A stretch of DNA of 64,000 nt from Oscheius tipulae. Lineage: Eukaryota > Nematoda > Chromadorea > Rhabditida > Rhabditidae. Below the pieces are notes generated by a model. That model was not told where the DNA came from, ran no database searches, and was given only the letters and a program-made list of their open reading frames with translations. Position 1 is the stretch's first letter; each line of letters starts with the position of its first letter. The stretch spans positions 1,736,001 through 1,800,000 of the forward strand of contig JASJZH010000005.1 of the NCBI GenBank assembly GCA_037178975.1. Reading direction: 5' to 3'. The position numbers and the translations under genes are program-made. Positions 36,701 to 47,558 of this stretch are shown piece after piece.

Positions 36701-36850
36701 GAGAGACAGCAGCGGACTTGGTAGCTCGTCTTCTCCTTCTGCTTGGTAGCTTCCTTTTGTTGTAGCTTTAACTCAACGGAGTAGGGCCAATTAGGGGGCA
36801 ACGTCCCGGGAGCGTAGTAATTACTTGAACGAAGTCTTTAATAACTCGTC
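33762..36850 (-). mobile_element. Full-length RTE-type LINE
   Basis: Contains the intact polyprotein at 33,790-36,555. The 3' end is a short (AAATA)n tail (33,762-33,775 on the plus strand reads TTTATTTATTTATTT), typical of RTE elements. The 5' limit is approximate, judged from similarity of 36,600-36,840 to the fragment at 30,760-30,950. Confidence 0.85.
33790..36555 (-). CDS. RTE endonuclease/reverse transcriptase, intact
   Basis: A single uninterrupted frame of 921 residues from the first ATG. The N-terminal apurinic-type endonuclease is complete: ALNEVR (catalytic Glu), MVAAYAP, ILLGDFN, TWRSPNGS with RNQIDF, and SDHRML. The reverse transcriptase follows with NFRPICLLQSC, GFIDSKKAFDT, GVRQGDVLSPKLFN and the active site GYADDIVLF intact. 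The C-terminal part (LYAAETWTLKESDKRY, RARTKLVDW, RWEDEI) is typical of the RTE clade. It would nick target DNA and copy its own RNA at the nick. No lesion is visible, so it may be able to move; it inserted between two host genes. Confidence 0.93.
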   Translation of the reverse strand: MTPQFACATFNVRSQLGTSRQVELQEALRTVKWDALNEVRLRGKGSIEYLESKDVLFWSGHAQLSQHGVGFLVKECFSNEVIFTPYSARSASLSLPSLKLYMVAAYAPTSTSTDEEYDEFLASIDLLLSRSPRGFSPILLGDFNCKISRDDANNNIVGTATIHHGNERGKLVVELCRAHNLRLWSTIYEKNPKRLWTWRSPNGSTRNQIDFIAARRSLPVKDVQVLNKVDYNSDHRMLRMLFWRKCPMKAKRKQNRKHNSHLVPAQFKENLLILGNAEERNLNSDISVERQYEELKKKLKNAARNAMRIDTLPPKVSAATKAILSARRMARDDNTANGRISYSTLSQQARRMIRDDLTARKEEVLRRTVEKGKSVRNAVWSIRTTRKRMLAAKSNSNDFSQKATVDRFKNFFDNLAQGPVRPADIREFEDLPPFEPDEVISAICQLRRAGAAGSDGLTPAMLFHAKEEAGTIICNILNHLVNGGEVPRGITEAIVTLLHKSSDSDDPANFRPICLLQSCAKVLSRVLMRRMETCLEEQADDWQTGFRRGYSTLDNIHSVKQIIEKSSEHNLKLCLGFIDSKKAFDTISWQSTWNALTEMGVHSSLIQLLQRLYQSGSTYLLVNGSRVPIDVKRGVRQGDVLSPKLFNATLSYAINRINWEDEGIRINGQHLHTLGYADDIVLFSRSRPGMERMLHKLTGALGSVGLEINTKKIVLLSNIVNKTPIIINGSNISFVDNFVFLGSQISIPLDDSEEVKRKMGQAFGAFNKISNLLTCRQLTMKKRKLLFDSCVTPVALYAAETWTLKESDKRYIEVSQRRMERRMLRITSLDRWQNERIRARTKLVDWRKRTLCLKMTWAEKITQMNGNRWARTITEWTPLEGKRSRGGRRQRWEDEIRELAGTNWWHRDAEEWKILRSTLVT

Positions 36851-36959
36851 ATCTCTTCACACTTCTTAAATGGCGCAAGACTGAAAGTCAAAAGGATCCG
36901 TTACTAGACACACAGGAGCCTTTTTCAGCTATCAGAGCACAATTATGGTCTCATACTAT

Positions 36960-38429
36960 CTAAAAATCTGTTCGGGCATTATAGGCCAACAAGTGGCGGA
37001 TACACGAGCCAGCTGTCCTTTTTGCCGGCTCCTTCATCATAACAGTAAATGCAACAAAATTGAATACAGAAGCCCTTTTGTCGATAGAAACACGCGTAAA
37101 CAGTTGTCGACTCACGCGAACTGATGAACTTCCTCTATCTTTACTTGTTCTGTGATCCCATTCTCCATCGAGCTGAAAATTTTGATAAGATATTATGAAC
37201 AATGACGAACTCTTGCTGCTGACTCACACTGGACATCGGAAGTGGCATCCAGAGAAGATTGTTGCCAACAACTTTAGCGTTGTCAGGGTCTGGAAAACAA
37301 CCGTTGCTTTAGAATTTTCCGAAAAATCAGCACAAGTTCGGTCTTGAGTTCAAGAATAAATTCCAGAAGTTCTACGTCCTCTTAGGAATTTCTTGGACTA
37401 AATTGAGCAAAATAGAAAAAGAAAACAGAAGAGACCAAACTAGATCCAGATTATGCAAAAGAAAACAAAAAGATGCACTGACACCAGACAACAAACACCT
37501 TTCAGGAAGACACATATGTTTTGGCGCTTATCGTTGGCAATTAATCACGGGACAAAGTTTACTTCAACTATACTATTTGGTGACATATCTACGTAATTCA
37601 AAGTAAGCTGAAACCTGCATAAGAGTTAATCAATACCGAAAATGGAAGTAGGAACAAACAGTCTAGACGATGACCAGAAAGGGGGAAGAGCAACCGTGTC
37701 ATGAGCTCCCAGCAATTCAAGAGGGTAGGGATCCTAATGATCTAAAAGAGTCAAGCAACCGTTTTTCATTGGCTAGTCTCTTTATCGAAGTGAGCACGAA
37801 ATAGTAAGGAAAGAGAGCCCAGAATGGTGCAGGTCATTTATCTTGACTAGGGGATGGGAGTGTGGTGGTGAGTCACTTTAACCCTTTTTGCTACGCGCTT
37901 ACAATCTAGTTATCAAAAGGTTCGTAATTTCTGATGAAAAGCAGGGGCAAGCACATAAGTGATTCAAAGAAAAAGCTCGATTGGAAAATGCAAATGCGTA
38001 AAATACCTATTGTTGGAAAGACTAAGGAAAATGGAAAAAACTACGAAAATGTTTTTGTTTATTGTCGTGGAACTAGCGAAAAGAGTATAGAAATCGATCA
38101 GGATATTGATGACATTGTGCGAGATTATTAAAACAAAACTTTCTGAAAACAACCGTCCCATAAAAAATAGCGAAGCAGAGAGGTGGCGAAGACCAGATTA
38201 AGAAAAAACAATGTAGGCCCTAGACACTACCCATAAAACTAGTATAGAGTATAGAAAGAAGGATCCAACCACTTTTTGAATAAAGAACCTACCCGTTATC
38301 TCACGTTCTTTTGAGTAAAAATTCGAAATCAGTCGGCCATTTTGTCGTGGTGGATATTCAGCTTCGTGTCTTCTGTCGATGTTAGGGTCATTCGGATTGC
38401 ATTCATCCACAGCATTGCTGCTACAAATC
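36960..38429 (-). CDS. 3' exons of an unidentified gene
   Basis: Exons 38293-38429, 37228-37289 and 36960-37172 join in phase. They read ICSSNAVDECNPNDPNIDR, then DPDNAKVVGNNLLWMPLPM, then LDGEWDHRTSKDRGSSSVR, ending at a stop after HLLAYNARTDF. Exons further 5' could not be joined. The second intron is about 1 kb and holds nothing recognisable. Part of the last exon (36990-37042) is an exact copy of 39274-39326, in an exon of a neighbouring gene fragment. No family was recognised. Confidence 0.45.
36990..37042. repeat. 53-base exact duplicate (partner 39274-39326)
   Basis: The block starting CAAGTGGCGGATACACGAGC is identical at both places and ends in CTTCATCATAA. In both it is read on the minus strand as MMKEPAKRTAGSCIRHL, after which the reading differs. 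Confidence 0.9.
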
Positions 38430-39153
38430 CTGTTTATTGGTACAAAACTCAACCCACTGTTCGATAGAGTTTGTTATGTTCCCATGAGACGGTCTCCATT
38501 TCGAGTCCATGGCTGAATAGAAGAAAATCAAAAAAGTTTAAAAGTTTAAAAGCCATACCAGTCTGCTCACTGACCTGTGTTTATGCACTGTTTCACTCCT
38601 AAAGATAATGTCGAAAACCATTTCTGGATAGGCGGAAAGTACAAAGCAGATGGACAAATAGGATTTCTCCAAAGAGCTGCAACCCTCTCGGTCTTGGGAA
38701 ATGATGTGGCAGGTGGCGTGGCAAGCAATCGATCGTCTCCCCTCTGTCAGAGCCAACTTGGCAGAATAGCTAGAGCCTAAAAGCAACCGCGTATCATTAA
38801 AGGTATAAATAAAGATAGAGTTTCTATCCGAACCAGCTGCCGACGACAGCCCGTTTGTCTGTCCGGAAATGAGAGAGGATGCGACAGCGGAATTGAATTG
38901 CCAATAATGATGAGCCTGTAGCTGGTCGGACAGGGAGAGCTAATTTCCCATGGAAAATTGGACATCTTGACAATGGAAGAGAGAGAAATTTGGTGTGGGA
39001 AGGAATGGTAGCTTTTTTTTAAAGTCTGAAATGGGGAAGGATGAGACCACAAAACCAAGCCTTTTTTCACAAAAAGATATAAGCAACAGTAAAATTGAAA
39101 TGTGTCTCTACTTCTGTCCAGTTCTGTGAATTTGAGCGCAGATCCAGAGTGGT

Positions 39154-39350
39154 TCAGTTTTCCCGCATGGCCTTGGGTTTCCAAGGACTGTACCAAACAT
39201 CGATGTGGATCCAAGAAAGAGCCCAAGCAGCCAGGAAGACCGAGTACGGATTCCATCTCTCGATGGCTGCTTGCAAGTGGCGGATACACGAGCCAGCTGT
39301 CCTTTTTGCCGGCTCCTTCATCATAATAACTCTGTCTTTATCAATGTCTT
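39154..39350 (-). CDS. Terminal exon of an unidentified gene
   Basis: After an acceptor (TTTTTTTCAACAG) the frame reads DIDKDRVIMMKEPAKRT, then IERWNPYSVFLAAWALSW and IHIDVWYSPWKPKAM, ending at TGA. The Trp-rich end looks like a real folded region rather than chance. An upstream open segment (39,430-39,560, containing SRTDSIWLDLQTVIQKL) may be the preceding exon, but phases do not join cleanly. It shares the exact 53-base block with the exon at 36,960. Confidence 0.4.
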
Positions 39351-39546
39351 CTGTTGAAAAAAAGGTAGAAAAGACATTGTCCTTCGAGAAAATCCGGAAA
39401 CAATGTCGCTGACGGGAAGTTTCTGAATTACTGTTTGCAAGTCAAGCCAAATCGAGTCAGTTCGGGAGATGTGTCTCTGGGAGAACGCTGCCCTTGTCAG
39501 GGTGCTCGACTGGAACAGCATATACCTGACAACTGCTTCTATTCGC

Positions 39547-39637
39547 TTAATGTTACTCTTGTAGAGACGTTGAAAATTCACATCTTATTCTCACGTTGTG
39601 CTATATTTTTTATGCCAATTTGAGGAAATGAAACAGT
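39547..39637. repeat. Dispersed repeat, copy B (partner at 12,925-13,020)
   Basis: GTTACTCTTGTAGAGACGTT through CACGTTGTGCTATA to a terminal TGAAACA; see the partner copy. Some internal bases are deleted relative to it. Confidence 0.7.
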
Positions 39638-40111
39638 TATGAAACTCAGAACAGATGAAGAGGAAATCAAAGCAAGAATTCTAAGCACACTGTGGCTGAA
39701 CTAGGACTGCATTGGAAAATGTTTAAAGAAGACTCTTTCCTGTTCTCCAAACAAAAAAGCTGACTTTTTTTCTGGAAAATATCTCCAGCCTGAATACGAA
39801 GAAGTATGGCGAAGACAGTTTCGATATTCCTGCTCGATCCTTCTAAAATTGGTTTACAGTTACTAAACAAAAACTAGTCAGAAAGGCAGAGTGTGATAAC
39901 AAAGAGATTGGTCAAAAAATTGCTTTTCTTTTTTTTGAAAAACGCTCGGAATCCGCGCAGAAAAATGAGGATGGGGTTGTCTGCCTACACTTACCCCAAT
40001 CTTGAAACAAAACTTTTTCTCACAGGACCACGCAACTACTACTCGTCTCTCCCGTACAGTCTCACTCTTTATTCTTTCAAGCAGTTACAATAAGAGCAAC
40101 CAGTAGTAAGA

Positions 40112-40390
40112 TCACACAAAATACGGCTTCAATATCTCTCCCAACTCTTGTAGATCCTGTCCATTCCAATCCTCAAAAACTGTTCCGAAATCTATCACAT
40201 TACCCTTCCAACCAAGGATGAGAGTGTTTTCCGTCACAAACTCTAGTAGTTTCTTAGTACAGAACTCGGTGGAACAGAGACAGCCCTCACAGTCGGTCAC
40301 GTCCAAAAATTTGGCATTGTTGTACTCTCCAGAGAAGAGAGACAGACGAGGAAGGGTGTGAGAGGAGTGGGTGGAGAAGATCTGACTGTC
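40112..40390 (-). CDS. Terminal exon of an unidentified gene
   Basis: An exon of 93 codons including the stop, in phase 0 after the acceptor TAAATGTTCCAG. It encodes LFSGEYNNAKFLDVTDCEG, a Cys cluster (DCEGCLCSTEFC) and NVIDFGTVFEDWNGQDL, ending EILKPYFV. A start codon (ATGTTCCAG) lies within the acceptor itself, so a one-exon gene of 95 residues is also possible. Composition is coding-like; no family recognised. Confidence 0.45.
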   Translation of the reverse strand, partial: DSQIFSTHSSHTLPRLSLFSGEYNNAKFLDVTDCEGCLCSTEFCTKKLLEFVTENTLILGWKGNVIDFGTVFEDWNGQDLQELGEILKPYFV

Positions 40391-41469
40391 CTGGAACATT
40401 TATAGTTGTTTTGGAAAAAAAATTGGAAAGAAAACTATGATAGCTTTCTCTATTTTGTCCTGTTTTAGTGAAACAAAGAAAGTTGGTATCACAGCGGCTG
40501 AAGAAATTGCTGTTAGTAAAATTCTAAGGTCAGGATGGAAAAGTGTCATATTTTCTTGCCAGTTTGAAAAACTAAAGTAAGTGTTTCATGAAAGGAATAT
40601 AGCAAAGTTTATCCTACCCTAGTTAGTTCCTGAACATTCAATTCCAGCATCAAGTATTAGCTTCAGGTTTTTCAGACTACAGGGTAGCCGAAAAGTATTG
40701 GCGCGCTTACTTATATGAAGTCCTTGTTTCTCACAGTACATCTTAAAGGGCTGTATAAAGGCTGATTTAACACTAGTTTTTATGCTCTATTCGACCAACA
40801 TAACCTCATGTTATAGAGTTTTTCGGTCTGTCTAGAAAACAATGGATACCGCTTTCACCCCCTTGGCAAAATCAATCTAAAAAAGAGACCCAAACATCCA
40901 TCAAAGAAAAATCTTTTCGTTCTTTTAATACCGAAGGCATCATAATTGATCTAACAATGTAGAAACTTAGGTTCAAGCTATTCGAAACACATTATTTAGG
41001 ATTTATACGTAATTCGTTTTTTGACATGTCGCCGCACAAGCTGTTTCACGGTCGCACAGTTTCTACCACTGTGCAAATTTAAAAGTCTCTCGATCTGACT
41101 GAAAATATAGATGTGCGAGATGTTTTCCATCATATCTAGCCACCTAATGTGCAAAAAGTTTTCTGATTTCGAAGAAAAACGCATTTTTTACGCGCCAATA
41201 CGTATCGGCCACCCTGTATACGGTTTTTGTGAAAGGTTCCGCTGTTTACTTTGTCAGTAATTTCAATCTTTTCATTTTTCAATAATTGTGTATGCTGTAA
41301 ATTTTCCCTCTGAGGGCACTATGTTGTTTGCATGCGACTTACATCAACTCCTAAAAATTCCTCCAATCCTATTTCTCTCGGATCCAAGGTTACCTGGATG
41401 GACGGGTCCTCTTCTATTTCCAGTCTCAGCTGTTTCAGGCCAGTTTTTCCATTCTTCCAGCACTAAGTT
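40391..41469. promoter_or_regulatory. Ruby-like motifs between orphan genes
   Basis: TGTTTCA starts: plus 40582, 41042, 41431; minus 40469 (and 40003 just outside, which has AAAAAGTTT directly upstream in motif orientation). No coding signal is convincing here. Confidence 0.45.
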
Positions 41470-44400
41470 CTAGAGTTGTTGAAGGGAAAACCCCCGAAAA
41501 ACCTGTATAAATTTAGCCAAGACCCCGTTGGCATTCTTTTTGTCAATCTTGGCCTCGAAATGACTCAAGCCATGGATCTCCTCGGGGATCTGAAGAATTT
41601 TCCCATTCAGCTCGTTGTTGTGAATGTAGAGACGGGAAAAGTTTAAATTTTCCCAGGCTGCCGACATGATTTTGTCAAAATGAGCAGGAACATTGTTCCC
41701 GACGATTTCGAAGAGCTCGGCTCGGATCGAGGGAAAGAGAAGAAGGGTCTCGTCGGCACAGAGACCCAGTTTTTCACTGGGAGGGTGATCCTCATCGAGA
41801 TAGGGGTCCTGAAATTAAAATTTTTCGTAGAGAGGGTATTTCGAATAGGTGAACACAATGGTTCTTCTAGGCGAAGCACGTATCATTCACAGGTCTTATG
41901 TGAATCGTGAAACATATATACTTTTCCAAAAATTATCAAATCAGTCTTAGTTGTTTCTGAGCCAGAACGATTGACAATTTTTGTTTCTTGGGACTGAAAG
42001 TGTTTTCAAATTGATGAACCGAGGTTGATGGCCATATAAAGCAAGTATTGGAAGTAGTTATACTGGACTGAAATCATACACTGAGTTTGTATCTCAAAAA
42101 CATATGTGATATTCGACGTTCAACCCGTCACACACTAACACTTCAAATCAGTTGTATACTAGCAGAGATAGTGAAACATATATACATTTCCAAGAACCGA
42201 TCATATTTTTCTTATCCTTTTATCGCCGTAGTCATTTCAATACTGAACCTTTGAAAGTTGGCAATGAGTTCATGATACACTTCTTTTGAAGGAGTGGTGC
42301 AGATGTAGCGAACAACCCTGACAAAGCCAGTATTTATGCGAGTTGTGGAACAACAAAAAGTTCGAACTCAAAACTAAACGTTTTCAAAACTCAATCACTC
42401 TAATCATCACTTTTCTGCCGTTTTCACGGTAGCATTATGTATATTTCATGGATGCTGTATAGCGCGAATCGTTCCTTAGCTACTGCTATTCTTTATCTGT
42501 CGTTTTCAAAGACCACCTTTTTATTAATTTTGAATCTCTTTTTTTAATGTTTTCTTCGAGACTGCAATATGATACAAAGCTTACTAATGCGTTTGCTCAT
42601 TCTGCCCTACAAATATACGCTAAAATTATTTATGGGACCAATGCCGTTCAATCAGATTTCACGATTTCTACACTATTTGTACAAGTCTGAATATCTTATC
42701 ATGTTTCAATGTTAGTAACAAATAGCTCAGTTGCTACCGCTGCTCTCTCGTCATTGGACTCCTAAACAACCTGGCAAACTTCCAATCACTACCCCTACTT
42801 TTTCCATTTTTTTGGCATACTGTAATTTCTATTCATGTTTTCAGACTAGGTTGTATAGCAGCCTGCTTATATCTTTCGAATGTAACGGCTGGTACCAGGA
42901 AGACTCACAATAGAAACCATTTTGAAGCAGAAGACCCTCAGAATCGAAGCCAGTTCTTCCTTAGTCATCTTCCTGTAGTAGGCTTGTTTCCGGCGAGACA
43001 GGGCAAAGCTCAAATGTGAGGTTAACCATTCTCCAGACTCATTCATCAAGAATATTTGCTCCTCTTTGAGTGCTGAAATTAGAGATCTCAATCTTTTCGG
43101 TTGATTTCTGTAGAAAATTTTAGTTTGCTGTTGATTCTCTTATGTAAAAAGTTGTATCAAATGTACTGCAGCAGCAATTAGTCAGGTTGTAGTTTGGGCG
43201 TGCTACTCGACAAAAAAAAGATGCATATTATGCTCCAATTAGTCCCATACTGTTTTTCAATGACTTATTCAAGTTGCAACATTGCCTAGAATTCCAATAT
43301 CTATATACCCAACGTTTGAAACATTAGGTGGGAGGTTGAGGGCATCAGCGAAAAAAAGGATATGAGGATCAGAAACGAGAAAATTAGCGGAAGGCAAGCA
43401 TTTGTAAGAAGCGATGACAAGGAGAGTTGGTTATGCTAAAGCAGAAGTTTTCAAGTAGGCGTAAAAGTTCGAATGGTGGTCAACATAGGGTCTTCATACC
43501 AAAGAGTTTTGTGGTATTTTGTACAGTACAGTATTCAGTACATTCAGCTCATGCAAAAAGTTTGAAACATTTTTTTTCATAGTCAACTTTGTTGAGCACA
43601 GGTATTTCAGCGACTGTAAAAAGTAGCTGGAAACTATCTTTGACCCAAAAATCAACAAATTTTGCACCAAAATATGCATTTACAAACTTATTATTTAGAG
43701 GAGGGAAACTTGATGATACTATGTAAAATACTGACTTCCACCTATACCCAAAGCATGAAACATTTTTATCACAACCAAATTTTGTCTTTGTCTCACCTTT
43801 ACACTCTCTCCTCTTACAGATCCTGATATCTGGACAATTCCTTGGCTCATGTTCCTTTCTAGTCCTTTGCTCTTGCTCACTATTGGCCGAATCCGAAGAT
43901 TCTGTAGAGCTTGAGGTGTTCGGAGTCCCCTCACTCTCGTCCTCAGCCGTATCTTCTTCCTCTTCTTCATCGTCATTCCAGTTTTCAGGATTTAAGAGAT
44001 AATTGTAAGCATGGGTAGTCAACGATCGACCAATACCGTCTCTCGATATCTGATTCCAGCGCTCTGGAAATTGGAATTTCGAAAAGAATCGCCTGCTAAT
44101 CAGGTTTTCTTCTCTTCGAAGCTGACGACTAACTCGTCTGCTAGAAGTCTCATAAACTTCCAGCCTTTCACGCTTCAACAGTCTGTCTTGTTCAAATAAC
44201 AACAGAATATGGACAGCCTGGTTGACCGTCTTAGAAAAAAAAGTGTCACACTACTTTTAGCTATTAGAGGTTTCTTCATTTCAAAGCTTTCATGTTTCAA
44301 CTGTCTCTCTTATTAATAACAGTATAGAGAACCACACTCTGGTGCATGGATACGAAAAACATCTTACCCATCTCCTCCCTGACCTTAATCGGGGCATCGA

Positions 44401-44712
44401 AGAGTACTTTCTTCTCTTCTTCATCAAAGTAGGCAAAGATTGGGAAGTAGGCATGACAGAAAATTCTCGACTGTTTCCAATCCATTAGGAAGGCGATGTC
44501 TCGGAGACGACGACATATCTGGACGGAGCGGGAGAAGGAGGCATCGTTGAGCTCGAATTATCATAATTGATTGTGAAACAGAGAAAATCCGACAGAGAGA
44601 TAGAGAGAGAGAGACTGAGGGGCTAAGAGACAGACTTGGCAAGAAAACTAACCTTGGAGAGGATTAGGGCGATGCTTTGCTGGGTGACGTAGGTAAGATC
44701 ACAGGCTGACAT
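41470..44712 (-). CDS. Orphan 5-exon gene, 384-residue protein
   Basis: Exons 44653-44712, 44384-44551, 43797-44229, 42918-43072 and 41470-41808 close in phase without a stop. The protein starts MSACDLTYVTQQSIALILS; TTTTTCAG lies 9 bases upstream (trans-splice acceptor). Exon 2 is helical (MDWKQSRIFCHAYF, FDEEEKKVLFDAPIK). Exon 3 has an Arg-rich helix (RRVSRQLRREENLISRR) then a long acidic/Ser stretch (NWNDDEEEEEDTAEDESEG). Exons 4 and 5 read MTKEELASILRVFCFKM and DPYLDEDHPPSEKLGLCAD. The function is unknown. Introns 3 and 4 hold TGTTTCA motifs (43756, 43563, 43317, 42702, 42172, 41908). Exon 5 is copied at 27,240 and exons 2-3 at 51,113-51,676. Confidence 0.7.
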
Positions 44713-45139
44713 TCTGCTTATCTGAAAAACTTAACGAATCTGAAGGTTCTGTGGACGAAAAATGTTAAAAACTACTGAATGCTTAGTTGAAGCATAAATA
44801 GAAACCTGTAGACAACTGTAAAAGTACAAGCTCAATCGATTTTAAACAGCTGAAAGCGGTTTACAATAGCCTAAATGAGGTCATAGAGGGAAAAAATTCC
44901 AAGTTCCATGAGAAGAAAGCTATGTTTGAACTAGGGTATAAAGATTGGACTGAATCTCGCTGATTACTGCGACGTCGCCTTCATTTCCTTGTCAGATGGG
45001 GTCAAGCTCAAATACACAAGGTACAGCTTCCAAATTAGGGTCAACCGTGAAACCAAAAAGGCAAGACCAAGTTATCGACAAACTTTTGCTATCATGGCAT
45101 GTGAGAGCCACTCTTTTGACCAAACTATGAATCAGACCT

Positions 45140-46990
45140 TTTCTAGTCCCATGTACGGTCTTCAACCTCGTCGATGTCCCGATTGACGTTGATCCAGAAG
45201 ACGTGCTCCATAGCTAGCGACTTCAACCTTGTAGAGCCGGGATGACCATTGTGCAGGACTTGGAGGACACGCTTCTGGAGTGAAGCAGGAATCAGGACAC
45301 GGTCCTTGAAGAAGAGACAGCCATCGCGTAGGAACAGTGAGTGTCTGATGGAGTTGTACTTCTTGAGATCCGGACTTGGTTTGCTAGGCCAAGTGTGCTT
45401 CTTGATGTAGTTTACCAGCTGCGAGAGAACGGAATCTTTGGCAGTGGCGTTGGAGACATCTTCAGCAGAGATAAGCATCTGCTGGATGATGTTGTTGTAG
45501 ATGAACTTGGCATCCCTCTCGATTCCAGCAATGATGATATCTTCTTCTGGTACCGTGTGGGAGCTGGAATGCCAGACTTTGAACCAAATATACTGAGAAG
45601 CGGCTTGTAATCCGTGAGGAGCAGGAATCGACGTCCATGGATGAAACGATAGAACTTCTTGACAGTGAAACCAGAGCTAGTCCTTCCTTCTCGATCTGTC
45701 CGTAGTTGCGCTCGGCATCGTTGAGAGAGCGGCATGTGTGGTAGACGGCCTTCTTGGTACCATCTGGATAACGATGAGACAGGACAGCACCGATTCCATA
45801 GTTACTGGCATCCGCAGCAACAATGATGGGAAGAGACGGGTCGTAGTGGGCCAGGTGCTAGACATCTTTCCGAGTGGGATGGTCCATCGGTTCACGGAGA
45901 GTACGGAAGTTCGAAATGAAGGAGCTGTAAAAACTCAACATTCCAAGGAAAGAGCGTAGTTATAAGAGATCCTTCGGGACTGGCATGTCCACGATAGCCT
46001 TGATCTTCATTGGATCCAGTTTCCTTCCCTCAGCTGAGATGATGAATCCGAGATAGTTGAGCGACGGCACGGCGAAGCGACATTTTTCGATTCGCAAATG
46101 GAAACCGAATTGTTGAATCCGAGAGAGCAGCGCCTCCAGATTGTTGTTGTGCTCTTCTATGGTGCGTCCAGTTACGATTACGTCATCCATGTAGGCAGCG
46201 GTAGGCTTCAGGCCGGAGGTTATTTGGTCCATGATCTTTTGTAATATTTTGTCTTCACTCCGAACGGTAGACGGTTGTACTGGAACAGACCTCTGTGCGT
46301 GTTGATGGTCAGGAGCGACTTCGAATCTTCCGAGACCTCGAGCAGGTATGCATCGGCCAGATCGATGGTCGCCATTCAGCTTGGAGAGGACGTCATCGAC
46401 CGTTGGTAGTGGATGTTGATTCGGTTGGAGAGCATCATTGAGACCCGTCGAGTAGTCGTTGCAGAGTCGGACGGTTCCATTTGCTTTGCGGACCACGACC
46501 ATTAGGCTTCGGAAGAGAGACTTCTTGCATCCAAACAAGAACTGCAGATTTTTCGTAGTTTGCTCCCACGTCATGTCGTTGACGTCGTTCGGCAGGTTGC
46601 TCTTCAGGAAGTGATCGTAACAGTGGTCGTCCAGTAGATCAACCAGAAGCCGAGTCTTCTGCTGCTCAGTGAGACATGATCCTTCATTGACCAGCGTGTT
46701 CTTGATCCGGTTGAATCATTTGTCGTATGCTTCCTCGTCGCCGGGGTCGATTGAGAACTTCCTCGTGGGCTGTTTGAGGCGGGCGTACGAGGTTGCAGCA
46801 CTTATTCCTTCGGACTGTTGGTAGCGGCATACTTGTTCCATCAGCAGGCGATTCTGTTCCATCAGCCTCTCCACGATGTCCGTCGAGGTAGTCCTATTCA
46901 CCGTTGAGTTCGAATCCTGATCGCCAGTTGTTGTATCTCCGGTAGACACAACTGTGGTAGAGACGACAGTAGATAGACGAGTAAAGGGTT
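45140..46990 (-). pseudogene. Decayed Ty3/gypsy retrotransposon
   Basis: Minus-strand pieces in the order gag to integrase. Gag-like: TRKFSIDPGDEEAYDK and LLVDLLDDHCYDHFLKSNL. Reverse transcriptase: VVVRKANGTVRLCNDYS, DQITSGLKPTAAYMDDVIV and FHLRIEKCRFAVPSLNYLGF. RNase [20 protein letters not shown]. Integrase zinc-binding region: VLQVLHNGHPGSTRLKSLA. The frames change repeatedly, and protease plus part of gag-pol are missing, so the element is dead. No long terminal repeats were identified. Confidence 0.85.
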
Positions 46991-47558
46991 ACAACCTTTA
47001 TTGGGGCAGCTACTAATCAAGACTGTCTCGCTATTGAAAACGAGAGCAATAATATATGTACAAACACTGTATAAAAGAGAACAAAGTAATTCCGGTTGGT
47101 AATTATGCTTGTTCCAACACTAGGGCAGAAAGATATTCCGATGAGCCTGTAAAATTTTTTACAAGGGTTTTGATTACCGTAGAAAAAGATGGCAATGTCA
47201 GATTTTTTTTAAAGTATGTAGTTTTGGCTTTACAGCTAAAAACTGGGATGCCTTTATAGTTATGACGTGCATTGTATATGTCCTTTCTGGCTCACCCTTT
47301 AGCCCATTTCGTGTTTATACATAAAACAATCAAAAAATAAAAAGTTTATTCTTAATCCATTTATTTTTTTATAGAACAATTACAATGAAATGAAAAAGTT
47401 TTGGACCTCTATCTGTCCCATTACAAAAACAATACAAGAAACAATTTTATTGCTTGAAATATAGGCAAATTTTAAAGAAATTTTATTTGACAACATGATA
47501 ACATAGATGAAAATGAATAAAGAAATAAAACGAAATCGCTAGTGTTACAAATATAGAA

